A stretch of DNA of 64,000 nt from Pratylenchus scribneri (lineage: Eukaryota > Nematoda > Chromadorea > Rhabditida > Pratylenchidae): NCBI GenBank assembly GCA_030063045.1, contig JAQSEB010000022.1, forward strand, positions 992,001 to 1,056,000, read 5' to 3'. The notes under the pieces are model-generated. The model was not told where the DNA came from. It searched no databases and saw nothing but the letters and a program-made list of their open reading frames with translations. The position numbers and the translations under genes are program-made. Shown here piece after piece: positions 1 through 14,386 of the stretch. Position 1 is the stretch's first letter; every line of letters starts with the position of its first letter.

Positions 1-3000
1 TTTTTAGGTAGATTCTAGGCCATACATGTATTTGAAATTTTTGAAATTGAAAGTTTCTATGAGTTTTAAGAAAAAAAGTTTCAAATCACTATTTCTCTTC
101 AGAATTTTAATATTATTCCGCACAATCTTTTCTATTTGTATTTTTTAGGTAGATTCTAGGCCATACATGTATTTGAAATTTTTGAAATTGAAAGTTTCTA
201 TGAGTTTTAAGAAAAAAAGTTTAAAATCGTTATTTCTCTTCCGAATTTTAATATTATTCCCCACAATCTTTTCTATTAGTATTTTTTAAGTAGATTCTAG
301 GCCATACATGTATTTGAAATTTTTGAAATTGAAATTATCTATGAGTTTTAAGAAAAAAGTTTAAAATCGTTATTTCTCTTCCGAATTTTAATAATAATCC
401 CCACAATCTTTTCTAATAGTATTTTTTAGGTAGATTCTAGGCCATACATGTATTTGAAATTTTTGAAATTGAAAGTTCCTATGAGTTTTAAGAAAAAAAG
501 TTTAAAATCATTATTTCTCTTCAGAATTTTAATATTATTCCCCACAATCTTTTCTATTAGTATTTTTTAGGTAGATTCTAGACCATACATGTATTTGAAA
601 TTTTTTAAATTGTAATTTTCTATGAGTTTTAAGAAAAAAAGTTTAAAATCGTTATTTCTCTTCCGAATTTTAATAATAATCCCCACAATCTTTTCTAATA
701 GTATTTTTTAAGTAGATTCTAGGCCATACATGTATTTGAAATTTTTTAAATTGAAAGTTCCTATGAGTTTTAAGAAAAAAAGTTTAAAATCGTTATTTCT
801 CTTCAGAATTTTAATATTATTCCCCACAATCTTTTCTATTAGTATTTTTTAGGTAGATTCTAGGCTATACATGTATTTGAAATTTTTGAAATTGAAAGTT
901 TCTATGAGTTTTAAGAAAAAAAGTTTAAAATCATTATTTCTCTTCAGAATTTTAATATTATTCCCCACAATCTTTTCTATTAGTATTTTTTAGGTAGATT
1001 CTAGACCATACATGTATTTGAAATTTTTTAAATTGTAATTTTCTATGAGTTTTAAGAAAAAAAGTTTAAAATCGTTATTTCTCTTCCGAATTTTAATATT
1101 ATTCCGCACAATCTTTTCTATTAGTATTTTTTAAGTAGATTCTAGGCCATACATGTATTTGAAATTTTTGAAATTGAAATTATCTATGAGTTTTAAGAAA
1201 AAAGTTTAAAATCGTTATTTCTCTTCCGAATTTTAATAATAATCCCCACAATCTTTTCTAATAGTATTTTTTAAGTAGATTCTAGGCCATACATGTATTT
1301 GAAATTTTTGAAATTGAAATTATCTATGAGTTTTAAGAAAAAAGTTTAAAATCGTTATTTCTCTTCCGAATTTTAATAATAATTCCCACAATCTTTTCTA
1401 ATAGTATTTTTTAAGTAGATTCTAGGCCATACATGTATTTGAAATTTTTGAAATTGAAATTATCTATGAGTTTTAAGAAAAAAGTTTAAAATCGTTATTT
1501 CTCTTCCGAATTTTAATAATAATCCCCACAATCTTTTCTAATAGTATTTTTTAAGTAGATTCTAGGCCATACATGTATTTGAAATTTTTGAAATTGAAAT
1601 TATCTATGAGTTTTAAGAAAAAAGTTTAAAATCGTTATTTCTCTTCCGAATTTTAATATTAATCCCCACAATCTTTTCTAATAGTATTTTTTAAGTAGAT
1701 TCTAGGCCATACATGTATTTGAAATTTTTGAAATTGAAATTATCTATGAGTTTTAAGAAAAAAGTTTAAAATCGTTATTTCTCTTCCGAATTTTAATATT
1801 AATCCCCACAATCTTTTCTAATAGTATTTTTTAAGTAGATTCTAGGCCATACATGTATTTGAAATTTTTTAAATTGAAATTATCTATGAGTTTTAAGAAA
1901 AAAGTTTAAAATCGTTATTTCTCTTCCGAATTTTAATAATAATCCCCACAATCTTTTCTAATAGTATTTTTTAAGTAGATTCTAGGCCATACATGTATTT
2001 GAAATTTTTGAAATTGAAATTATCTATGAGTTTTAAGAAAAAAGTTTAAAATCGTTATTTCTCTTCCGAATTTTAATAATAATCCCCACAATCTTTTCTA
2101 ATAGTATTTTTTAAGTAGATTCTAGGCCATACATGTATTTGAAATTTTTGAAATTGAAAGTTTCTATGAGTTTTAAGAAAAAAAGTTTAAAATCATTATT
2201 TCTCTTCAGAATTTTAATATTATTCTCCACAATCTTTTCTATTAGTATTTTTTAAGTAGATTCTAGGCTATACATGTATTTGAAATTTTTGAAATTGAAA
2301 GTTTCTATGAGTTTTAAGAAAAAAAGTTTAAAATCATTATTTCTCTTCAGAATTTTAATATTATTCCCCACAATCTTTTCTATTAGTATTTTTTAGGTAG
2401 ATTCTAGACCATACATGTATTTGAAATTTTTTAAATTGTAATTTTCTATGAGTTTTAAGAAAAAAAGTTTAAAATCGTTATTTCTCTTCCGAATTTTAAT
2501 ATTATTCCGCACAATCTTTTCTAATAGTATTTTTTAGGTAGATTCTAGACCATACATGTATTTGAAATTTTTGAAATTGAAATTATCTATGAGTTTTAAG
2601 AAAAAAGTTTAAAATCGTTATTTCTCTTCCGAATTTTAATATTAATCCCGACAATCTTTTCTAATAGTATTTTTTAAGTAGATTCTAGGCCATACATGTA
2701 TTTGAAATTTTTGAAATTGAAATTATCTATGAGTTTTAAGAAAAAAGTTTAAAATCGTTATTTCTCTTCCGAATTTTAATATTAATCCCCACAATCTTTT
2801 CTAATAGTATTTTTTAAGTAGATTCTAGGCCATACATGTATTTGAAATTTTTGAAATTGAAATAATCTATGAGTTTTAAGAAAAAAGTTTAAAATCGTTA
2901 TTTCTCTTCCGAATTTTAATAATAATCCCCACAATCTTTTCTAATAGTATTTTTTAAGTAGATTCTAGGCCATACATGTATTTGAAATTTTTGAAATTGA

Positions 3001-6000
3001 AATTATCTATGAGTTTTAAGAAAAAAAGTTTAAAATCATTATTTCTCTTCAGAATTTTAATATTATTCTCCACAATCTTTTCTATTAGTATTTTTTAAGT
3101 AGATTCTAGGCCATACATGTATTTGAAATTTTTTAAATTGAAATTATCTATGAGTTTTAAGAAAAAAGTTTAAAATCGTTATTTCTCTTCCGAATTTTAA
3201 TATTATTCCGCACAATCTTTTCTAATAGTATTTTTTAAGTAGATTCTAGGCCATACATGTATTTGAAATTTTTGAAATTGAAATTATCTATGAGTTTTAA
3301 GAAAAAAGTTTAAAATCGTTATTTCTCTTCCGAATTTTAATATTAATCCCCACAATCTTTTCTAATAGTATTTTTTAAGTAGATTCTAGGCCATACATGT
3401 ATTTGAAATTTTTGAAATTGAAATTATCTATGAGTTTTAAGAAAAAAGTTTAAAATCGTTATTTCTCTTCCGAATTTTAATAATAATCCCCACAATCTTT
3501 TCTAATAGTATTTTTTAAGTAGATTCTAGGCCATACATGTATTTGAAATTTTTGAAATTGAAATTATCTATGAGTTTTAAGAAAAAAGTTTAAAATCGTT
3601 ATTTCTCTTCCGAATTTTAATAATAATCCCCACAATCTTTTCTAATAGTATTTTTTAAGTAGATTCTAGGCCATACATGTATTTGAAATTTTTGAAATTG
3701 AAATTATCTATGAGTTTTAAGAAAAAAGTTTAAAATCGTTATTTCTCTTCCGAATTTTAATAATAATCCCCACAATCTTTTCTAATAGTATTTTTTAAGT
3801 AGATTCTAGGCCATACATGTATTTGAAATTTTTGAAATTGAAATTATCTATGAGTTTTAAGAAAAAAGTTTAAAATCGTTATTTCTCTTCCGAATTTTAA
3901 TAATAATCCCCACAATCTTTTCTAATAGTATTTTTTAAGTAGATTCTAGGCCATACATGTATTTGAAATTTTTGAAATTGAAATTATCTATGAGTTTTAA
4001 GAAAAAAGTTTAAAATCGTTATTTCTCTTCCGAATTTTAATAATAATCCCCACAATCTTTTCTAATAGTATTTTTTAAGTAGATTCTAGGCCATACATGT
4101 ATTTGAAATTTTTGAAATTGAAATTATCTATGAGTTTTAAGAAAAAAGTTTAAAATCGTTATTTCTCTTCCGAATTTTAATATTAATCCCCACAATCTTT
4201 TCTAATAGTATTTTTTAAGTAGATTCTAGGCCATACATGTATTTGAAATTTTTGAAATTGAAATTATCTATGAGTTTTAAGAAAAAAGTTTAAAATCGTT
4301 ATTTCTCTTCCGAATTTTAATAATAATCCCCACAATCTTTTCTAATAGTATTTTTTAAGTAGATTCTAGACCATACATGTATTTGAAATTTTTGAAATTG
4401 AAATTATCAATGAGTTTTAAGAAAAAAAGTTTAAAATCGTTATTTCTCTTCCGAATTTTTATATTAATCCCCACAATCTTTTCTAATAGTTTTTTTAAGT
4501 AGATTCTAGGCCATACATGTATTTGAAATTTTTGAAATTGAAATTATCTATGAGTTTTAAGAAAAAAAGTTTAAAATCGTTATTTCTCTTCCGAATTTTA
4601 ATAATAATCCCCACAATCTTTTCTAATAGTATTTTTTAAGTAGATTCTAGGCCATACATGTATTTGAAATTTTTGAAATTGAAATTATCTATGAGTTTTA
4701 AGAAAAAAGTTTAAAATCGTTATTTCTCTTCCGAATTTTAATATTAATCCCCACAATCTTTTCTAATAGTATTTTTTAAGTAGATTCTAGGCCATACATG
4801 TATTTGAAATTTTTTAAATTGAAAGTTTCTATGAGTTTTAAAAAAAAAGTTTCAAATCGTTATTTCTCTTCCGAATTTTAATATTATTCTCCACAATCTT
4901 TTCTATTAGTATTTTTTAGGTAGATTCTAGGCCATACATGTATTTGAAATTTTTGAAATCGAAATTTTCTATGAGTTTTAAGAAAAAAAGTTTAAAATCG
5001 TTATTTCTCTTCCGAATTTTAATAATAATCCCCACAATCTTTTCTAATAGTATTTTTTAAGTAGATTCTAGGCCATACATGTATTTGAAATTTTTGAAAT
5101 TGAAATTATCTATGAGTTTTAAGAAAAAAGTTTAAAATCGTTATTTCTCTTCCGAATTTTAATAATAATCCCCACAATCTTTTCTAATAGTATTTTTTAA
5201 GTAGATTCTAGGCCATACATGTATTTGAAATTTTTGAAATTGAAATTATCTATGAGTTTTAAGAAAAAAGTTTAAAATCGTTATTTCTCTTCCGAATTTT
5301 AATATTAATCCCCACAATCTTTTCTAATAGCATTTTTTAAGTAGATTCTAGGCCATACATGTATTTGAAATTTTTGAAATTGAAATAATCTATGAGTTTT
5401 AAGAAAAAAGTTTAAAATCGTTATTTCTCTTCCGAATTTTAATAATAATCCCCACAATCTTTTCTAATAGTATTTTTTAAGTAGATTCTAGGCCATACAT
5501 GTATTTGAAATTTTTGAAATTGAAATTATCTATGAGTTTTAAGAAAAAAGTTTAAAATCGTTATTTCTCTTCCGAATTTTAATATTAATCCCCACAATCT
5601 TTTCTAATAGTATTTTTTAAGTAGATTCTAGGCCATACATGTATTTGAAATTTTTGAAATTGAAATTATCTATGAGTTTTAAGAAAAAAGTTTAAAATCG
5701 TTATTTCTCTTCCGAATTTTAATAATAATCCCCACAATCTTTTCTAATAGTATTTTTTAAGTAGATTCTAGGCCATACATGTATTTGAAATTTTTGAAAT
5801 TGAAATTATCTATGAGTTTTAAGAAAAAAGTTTAAAATCGTTATTTCTCTTCCGAATTTTAATAATAATCCCCACAATCTTTTCTAATAGTATTTTTTAA
5901 GTAGATTCTAGGCCATACATGTATTTGAAATTTTTGAAATTGAAATTATCTATGAGTTTTAAGAAAAAAGTTTAAAATCGTTATTTCTCTTCCGAATTTT

Positions 6001-9000
6001 AATAATAATCCCCACAATCTTTTCTAATAGTATTTTTTAAGTAGATTCTAGGCCATACATGTATTTGAAATTTTTGAAATTGAAATTATCTATGAGTTTT
6101 AAGAAAAAAGTTTAAAATCGTTATTTCTCTTCCGAATTTTAATAATAATCCCCACAATCTTTTCTAATAGTATTTTTTAAGTAGATTCTAGGCCATACAT
6201 GTATTTGAAATTTTTGAAATTGAAATTATCTATGAGTTTTAAGAAAAAAGTTTAAAATCGTTATTTCTCTTCCGAATTTTAATAATAATCCCCACAATCT
6301 TTTCTAATAGTATTTTTTAAGTAGATTCTAGGCCATACATGTATTTGAAATTTTTGAAATTGAAATTATCTATGAGTTTTTAAGAAAAAAGTTTAAAATC
6401 GTTATTTCTCTTCCGAATTTTAATAATAATCCCCACAATCTTTTCTAATAGTATTTTTTAAGTAGATTCTAGGCCATACATGTATTTGAAATTTTTGAAA
6501 TTGAAATTATCTATGAGTTTTAAGAAAAAAGTTTAAAATCGTTATTTCTCTTCCGAATTTTAATATTAATCCCCACAATCTTTTCTAATAGTATTTTTTA
6601 AGTAGATTCTAGGCCATATATGTATTTGAAATTTTTGAAATTGAAATTATCTATGAGTTTTAAGAAAAAAGTTTAAAATCGTTATTTCTCTTCCGAATTT
6701 TTATATTAATCCCCACAATCTTTTCTAATAGTTTTTTTAAGTAGATTCTAGGCCATACATGTATTTGAAATTTTTGAAATTGAAATTATCTATGAGTTTT
6801 AAGAAAAAAAGTTTAAAATCGTTATTTCTCTTCCGAATTTTAATAATAATCCCCACAATCTTTTCTAATAGTATTTTTTAAGTAGATTCTAGGCCATACA
6901 TGTATTTGAAATTTTTGAAATTGAAATTATCTATGAGTTTTAAGAAAAAAGTTTAAAATCGTTATTTCTCTTCCGAATTTTAATATTAATCCCCACAATC
7001 TTTTCTAATAGTATTTTTTAAGTAGATTCTAGGCCATACATGTATTTGAAATTTTTTAAATTGAAAGTTTCTATGAGTTTTAAAAAAAAAGTTTCAAATC
7101 GTTATTTCTCTTCCGAATTTTAATATTATTCTCCACAATCTTTTCTATTAGTATTTTTTAGGTAGATTCTAGGCCATACATGTATTTGAAATTTTTGAAA
7201 TCGAAATTTTCTATGAGTTTTAAGAAAAAAAGTTTAAAATCGTTATTTCTCTTCCGAATTTTTATATTAATCCCCACAATCTTTTCTAATAGTATTTTTT
7301 AAGTAGATTCTAGACCATACATGTATTTGAAATTTTTGAAATTGAAATTATCTATGAGTTTTAAGAAAAAAAGTTTAAAATCGTTATTTCTCTTCCGAAT
7401 TTTTATATTAATCCCCACAATCTTTTCTAATAGTATTTTTTAAGTAGATTCTAGGCCATACATGTATTTGAAATTTTTGAAATTGAAATTATCTATGAGT
7501 TTTAAGAAAAAAAGTTTAAAATCGTTATTTCTCTTCCGAATTTTAATAATAATCCCCACAATCTTTTCTAATAGTATTTTTTAAGTAGATTCTAGGCCAT
7601 ACATGTATTTGAAATTTTTGAAATTGAAATTATCTATGAGTTTTAAGAAAAAAAGTTTAAAATCGTTATTTCTCTTCAGAATTTTAATATTATTCCCCAC
7701 AATGATTTCTAATAGTATTTTTTAGGTAGATTCTAGACCATACATGTATTTGAAATTTTTTAAATTGTAATTTTCTATGAGTTTTAAGAAAAAAAGTTTA
7801 AAATCGTTATTTCTCTTCCGAATTTTAATATTATTCCGCACAATCTTTTCTAATAGTATTTTTTAGGTAGATTCTAGACCATACATGTATTTGAAATTTT
7901 TTAAATTGTAATTTTCTATGAGTTTTAAGAAAAAAAGTTTAAAATCATTATTTCTCTTCAGAATTTTAATATTATTCCCCACAATCTTTTCTATTAGTAT
8001 TTTTTAGGTAGATTCTAGACCATACATGTATATGAAATTTTTTAAATTGTAATTTTCTATGAGTTTTAAGAAAAAAAGTTTAAAATCATTATTTCTCTTC
8101 AGAATTTTAATATTATTCCCCACAATCTTTTCTATTAGTATTTTTTAGGTAGATTCTAGGCCATACATGTATTTGAAATTTTTGAAATCGAAATTTTCTA
8201 TGAGTTTTAAGAAAAAAAGTTTAAAATCGTTATTTCTCTTCCGAATTTTTATATTAATCCCCACAATCTTTTCTAATAGTATTTTTTAAGTAGATTCTAG
8301 GCCATACATGTATTTGAAATTTTTGAAATTGAAATTATCTATGAGTTTTAAGAAAAAAGTTTAAAATCGTTATTTCTCTTCCGAATTTTAATAATAATCC
8401 CCACAATCTTTTCTAATAGTATTTTTTAAGTAGATTCTAGGCCATACATGTATTTGAAATTTTTGAAATTGAAATTATCTATGAGTTTTAAGAAAAAAGT
8501 TTAAAATCGTTATTTCTCTTCCGAATTTTAATAATAATCCCCACAATCTTTTCTAATAGTATTTTTTAAGTAGATTCTAGGCCATACATGTATTTGAAAT
8601 TTTTGAAATTGAAATTATCTATGAGTTTTAAGAAAAAAGTTTAAAATCGTTATTTCTCTTCCGAATTTTAATAATAATCCCCACAATCTTTTCTAATAGT
8701 ATTTTTTAAGTAGATTCTAGGCCATACATGTATTTGAAATTTTTGAAATTGAAATTATCTATGAGTTTTAGGAAAAAAGTTTAAAATCGTTATTTCTCTT
8801 CCGAATTTTAATAATAATCCCCACAATCTTTTCTAATAGTATTTTTTAAGTAGATTCTAGGCCATACATGTATTTGAAATTTTTGAAATTGAAATTATCT
8901 ATGAGTTTTTAAGAAAAAAGTTTAAAATCGTTATTTCTCTTCCGAATTTTAATAATAATCCCCACAATCTTTTCTAATAGTATTTTTTAAGTAGATTCTA

Positions 9001-12000
9001 GGCCATACATGTATTTGAAATTTTTGAAATTGAAATTATCTATGAGTTTTAAGAAAAAAGTTTAAAATCGTTATTTCTCTTCCGAATTTTAATATTAATC
9101 CCCACAATCTTTTCTAATAGTATTTTTTAAGTAGATTCTAGGCCATACATGTATTTGAAATTTTTGAAATTGAAATTATCTATGAGTTTTAAGAAAAAAG
9201 TTTAAAATCGTTATTTCTCTTCCGAATTTTTATATTAATCCCCACAATCTTTTCTAATAGTTTTTTTAAGTAGATTCTAGGCCATACATGTATTTGAAAT
9301 TTTTGAAATTGAAATTATCTATGAGTTTTAAGAAAAAAAGTTTAAAATCGTTATTTCTCTTCCGAATTTTAATAATAATCCCCACAATCTTTTCTAATAG
9401 TATTTTTTAAGTAGATTCTAGGCCATACATGTATTTGAAATTTTTGAAATTGAAATTATCTATGAGTTTTAAGAAAAAAGTTTAAAATCGTTATTTCTCT
9501 TCCGAATTTTAATATTAATCCCCACAATCTTTTCTATTAGTATTTTTTAGGTAGATTCTAGGCCATACATGTATTTGAAATTTTTGAAATCGAAATTTTC
9601 TATGAGTTTTAAGAAAAAAAATTTAAAATCGTTATTTCTCTTCCGAATTTTTATATTAATCCCCACAATCTTTTCTAATAGTATTTTTTAAGTAGATTCT
9701 AGACCATACATGTATTTGAAATTTTTGAAATTGAAATTATCTATGAGTTTTAAGAAAAAAAGTTTAAAATCGTTATTTCTCTTCCGAATTTTTATATTAA
9801 TCCCCACAATCTTTTCTAATAGTATTTTTTAAGTAGATTCTAGGCCATACATGTATTTGAAATTTTTGAAATTGAAATTATCTATGAGTTTTAAGAAAAA
9901 AAGTTTAAAATCGTTATTTCTCTTCCGAATTTTAATAATAATCCCCACAATCTTTTCTAATAGTATTTTTTAAGTAGATTCTAGGCCATACATGTATTTG
10001 AAATTTTTGAAATTGAAATTATCTATGAGTTTTAAGAAAAAAAGTTTAAAATCGTTATTTCTCTTCAGAATTTTAATATTATTCCCCACAATGATTTCTA
10101 ATAGTATTTTTTAGGTAGATTCTAGACCATACATGTATTTGAAATTTTTTAAATTGTAATTTTCTATGAGTTTTAAGAAAAAAAGTTTAAAATCGTTATT
10201 TCTCTTCCGAATTTTAATATTATTCCGCACAATCTTTTCTAATAGTATTTTTTAGGTAGATTCTAGACCATACATGTATTTGAAATTTTTTAAATTGTAA
10301 TTTTCTATGAGTTTTAAGAAAAAAAGTTTAAAATCATTATTTCTCTTCAGAATTTTAATATTATTCCCCACAATCTTTTCTATTAGTATTTTTTAGGTAG
10401 ATTCTAGACCATACATGTATATGAAATTTTTTAAATTGTAATTTTCTATGAGTTTTAAGAAAAAAAGTTTAAAATCATTATTTCTCTTCAGAATTTTAAT
10501 ATTATTCCCCACAATCTTTTCTATTAGTATTTTTTAGGTAGATTCTAGACCATACATGTATTTGAAATTTTTTAAATTGTAATTTTCTATGAGTTTTAAG
10601 AAAAAAAGTTTAAAATCATTATTTCTCTTCAGAATTTTAATATTATTCCCCACAATCTTTTCTATTAGTATTTTTTAGGTAGATTCTAGACCATACATGT
10701 ATTTGAAATTTTTTAAATTGTAATTTTCTATGAGTTTTAAGAAAAAAAGTTTAAAATCATTATTTCTCTTCAGAATTTTAATATTATTCCCCACAATCTT
10801 TTCTATTAGTATTTTTTAGGTAGATTCTAGACCATACATGTATTTGAAATTTTTTAAATTGAAAGTTTCTATGAGTTTTAAAAAAAAAGTTTAAAATCGT
10901 TATTTCTCTTCCGAATTTTAATATTAATCCCCACAATCTTTTCTATTATTATTTTTTAGGTAGATTCTAGGCCATACATGTATTTGAAATTTTTGAAATT
11001 GAAATTATCTATGAGTTTTAAGAAAAAAGTTTAAAATCGTTATTTCTCTTCCGAATTTTAATATTAATCCCCACAATCTTTTCTAATAGTATTTTTTAAG
11101 TAGATTCTAGGCCATACATGTATTTGAAATTTTTGAAATTGAAATTATCTATGAGTTTTAAGAAAAAAGTTTAAAATCGTTATTTCTCTTCCGAATTTTA
11201 ATAATAATCCCCACAATCTTTTCTAATAGTATTTTTTAAGTAGATTCTAGGCCATACATGTATTTGAAATTTTTGAAATTGAAATTATCTATGAGTTTTA
11301 AGAAAAAAGTTTAAAATCGTTATTTCTCTTCCGAATTTTAATAATAATCCCCACAATCTTTTCTAATAGTATTTTTTAAGTAGATTCTAGGCCATACATG
11401 TATTTGAAATTTTTGAAATTGAAATTATCTATGAGTTTTAAGAAAAAAGTTTAAAATCGTTATTTCTCTTCCGAATTTTAATAATAATCCCCACAATCTT
11501 TTCTAATAGTATTTTTTAAGTAGATTCTAGGCCATACATGTATTTGAAATTTTTGAAATTGAAATTATCTATGAGTTTTAAGAAAAAAGTTTAAAATCGT
11601 TATTTCTCTTCCGAATTTTAATATTAATCCCCACAATCTTTTCTAATAGTATTTTTTAAGTAGATTCTAGGTCATACATGTATTTGAAATTTTTGAAATT
11701 GAAATTATCTATGAGTTTTAAGAAAAAAGTTTAAAATCGTTATTTCTCTTCCGAATTTTAATAATAATCCCCACAATCTTTTCTAATAGTATTTTTTAAG
11801 TAGATTCTAGGCCATACATGTATTTGAAATTTTTGAAATTGAAATTATCTATGAGTTTTAAGAAAAAAAGTTTAAAATCGTTATTTCTCTTCCGAATTTT
11901 AATAATAATCCCCACAATCTTTTCTAATAGTATTTTTTAAGTAGATTCTAGGCCATACATGTATTTGAAATTTTTGAAATTGAAATTATCTATGAGTTTT

Positions 12001-12806
12001 AAGAAAAAAGTTTAAAATCGTTATTTCTCTTCCGAATTTTAATATTAATCCCCACAATCTTTTCTAATAGTATTTTTTAAGTAGATTCTAGGCCATACAT
12101 GTATTTGAAATTTTTTAAATTGAAAGTTTCTATGAGTTTTAAAAAAAAAGTTTCAAATCGTTATTTCTCTTCCGAATTTTAATATTATTCTCCACAATCT
12201 TTTCTATTAGTATTTTTTAGGTAGATTCTAGGCCATACATGTATTTGAAATTTTTGAAATCGAAATTTTCTATGAGTTTTAAGAAAAAAAGTTTAAAATC
12301 GTTATTTCTCTTCAGAATTTTAATATTATTCCGCACAATCTTTTCTAATAGTATTTTTTAAGTAGATTCTAGGCCATACATGTATTTGAAATTTTTTAAA
12401 TTGAAATTTTCTATGAGTTTTAAAAAAAAAGTTTCAAATCGTTATTTCTCTTCCGAATTTTAATATTATTCTCCACAATCTTTTCTATTAGTATTTTTTA
12501 GGTAGATTCTAGGCCATACATGTATTTGAAATTTTTGAAATCGAAATTTTCTATGAGTTTTAAGAAAAAAAGTTTAAAATCGTTATTTCTCTTCCGAATT
12601 TTTATATTAATCCCCACAATCTTTTCTAATAGTATTTTTTAAGTAGATTCTAGACCATACATGTATTTGAAATTTTTGAAATTGAAATTATCTATGAGTT
12701 TTAAGAAAAAAAGTTTAAAATCGTTATTTCTCTTCCGAATTTTTATATTAATCCCCACAATCTTTTCTAATAGTATTTTTTAAGTAGATTCTAGGCCATA
12801 CATGTA
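1..12806. repeat. Large tandem satellite array, 140-141 bp monomer
   Basis: The first 12.8 kb is one uninterrupted head-to-tail array of about 91 monomers, 140 or 141 bp long. The length difference comes mainly from the A-run after GAGTTTTAAG. Monomers are very AT-rich. Each has the core TCTAGGCCATACATGTAT, which includes the 10-bp palindrome ATACATGTAT. Monomers differ at a few fixed positions (GGTAGATT or AGTAGATT, CCGAATTTT or CAGAATTTT, CCCCACAA or CGCACAA), giving subtypes. Blocks of subtypes recur: the rare variant AATGATTTCT occurs at 7701 and 10090, 2389 bp (17 monomers) apart. No long reading frame is present. The array starts before the window and ends abruptly at 12806 in unique sequence. 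Confidence 0.98.
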
Positions 12807-14386
12807 CATTACAACATTTTCATCAACAAACAACAATCGAATTCGAATCAACAATTGGACATAAAAGAAATAAAAGAGGAAAATGTAAAATTATAATATA
12901 TTATATTTCAATTCAATGTGATGAAAACATACCCATTACATATATAAATTGTATAAATAGAGAAAGGTCTTTTGATGTGTTTTAATAAAACTCTATATTT
13001 GATACTTGAAAAATTAATCACTTTTATTTTAACTTAAACAAATAATACTTTCTGATTTGGAATCCTATTTTCGTAGTGGAATTATCCATTTAAAATGAAA
13101 TAAATATTTTAGTTTAACATAAAATTCCAATTCTGACCCATTCTGATTTTATTTCAGCCTGTTCTGATTTTTTTTTTAGCTTAATCCAGTTTCGCCAGGG
13201 CATTTCCATTTTTGCCCAATTTTCGAGCATTTCCAGTTTTGCCCGATTTCCAATAATGTCCATAACAAATATACAATAAAAAATAAATATTCATAAATTA
13301 AAATTTTGAATGTTACAACATGGTTTTTCTTTTATTTGCTCAATTTTTTTATTTTACGAAAACAAAACCGAATGGAATCAATGAGATTTTCCCCCGAAAA
13401 CAAGGTTCAAAACTGACCGGTTTTCGGTTTTGTCATTTTCTAATAGGAGTCATTTTTTATTTAATATTTGCCTTGAGACTTGAGATGCCCTTTTGAGAAC
13501 GCCGACATTTATGACACCGAAAATTGCGGCATTATAAATTTGCAGCGCCCTGATTTTAGTAATACGAATGAACAAAATATTTTCAATAAAAAACATTATT
13601 AGAAAAAATAACATAAAATTAATTTTATAAGGATTACCATTGCAAAATTTTATCCACAAAATGGGGAAAATTTTCATCGAATTTGGTGATCAGAAAATGC
13701 AATTCTTCACTTCAATCTCGGTTCACTCTCGGACCGAGATCTCGAAAAATCTCGGCGAGAATCTCGTCACATACGATCTCTAGAAATTATGAACCCAAAT
13801 CTTTATTCCCTAGGAAGAAAGCCGGCATTTGTGAAGTTGGGGGGAGGACGGGCGGCGGGGGAATAGGTTCATTTATCAGGCTGCAAAGAGAAGTAGAAGG
13901 GTAGATGTTTGGTCCTATACCATACATAGAGAGGGTTTGAACTTCGGATTATGTTATTAAATTGTAATGAAAAAGGTACGGAAGACGTATCGGGAGTGAT
14001 ATCATTTATCGTTCATATGTGGGTATTATAAAATTACTGGGATTAGTATTTTCAGCATTCCAAGATTTCATTTAAATTCAAAGCATTCGATTTTCCTATT
14101 TTAATCAATTTTTTAAAAATAATAAACCTACGTATAATTTCTTTCTCCTATGGGAAATTATTTTTTTCAAAATTTCAAAAAGTTTGGAAAATTATGGGTC
14201 TCACTATTTAACTTGTGGACTATTTTGAACAAATTATAGCGTTTATAGAGAGGGAATTAAAACAATTAAAATCTGTGCTCTTCAAATCATTTTAATATAT
14301 CATTAAATTCTTTTCGACAAGCTGAGCAAGGATCTACCATTATTTTAATTTAATTGGAAATATTAAAAAATATTTGACTGCTGACA
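12807..14386. other. Intergenic region between satellite and PIP-kinase gene
   Basis: AT-rich unique sequence with no convincing exon. It contains short low-complexity patches: repeated CTGATTTT near 13140-13170, a CATTTCCA/TTTTGCCC patch at 13190-13260, a CCGGTTTTCGGTTTT patch near 13415 and a CTCGG/ATCTCG reiteration at 13715-13790. These resemble decayed relatives of the word-repeat transposons found later in the window. Short open frames at 13450-13904 show no signal peptide, domain or splice context. Confidence 0.6.

Noticed and set aside
1..12806. Possible CRISPR-like direct repeats
   Set aside because: Monomers are contiguous with no unique spacers and the host is a eukaryote. It is a satellite.
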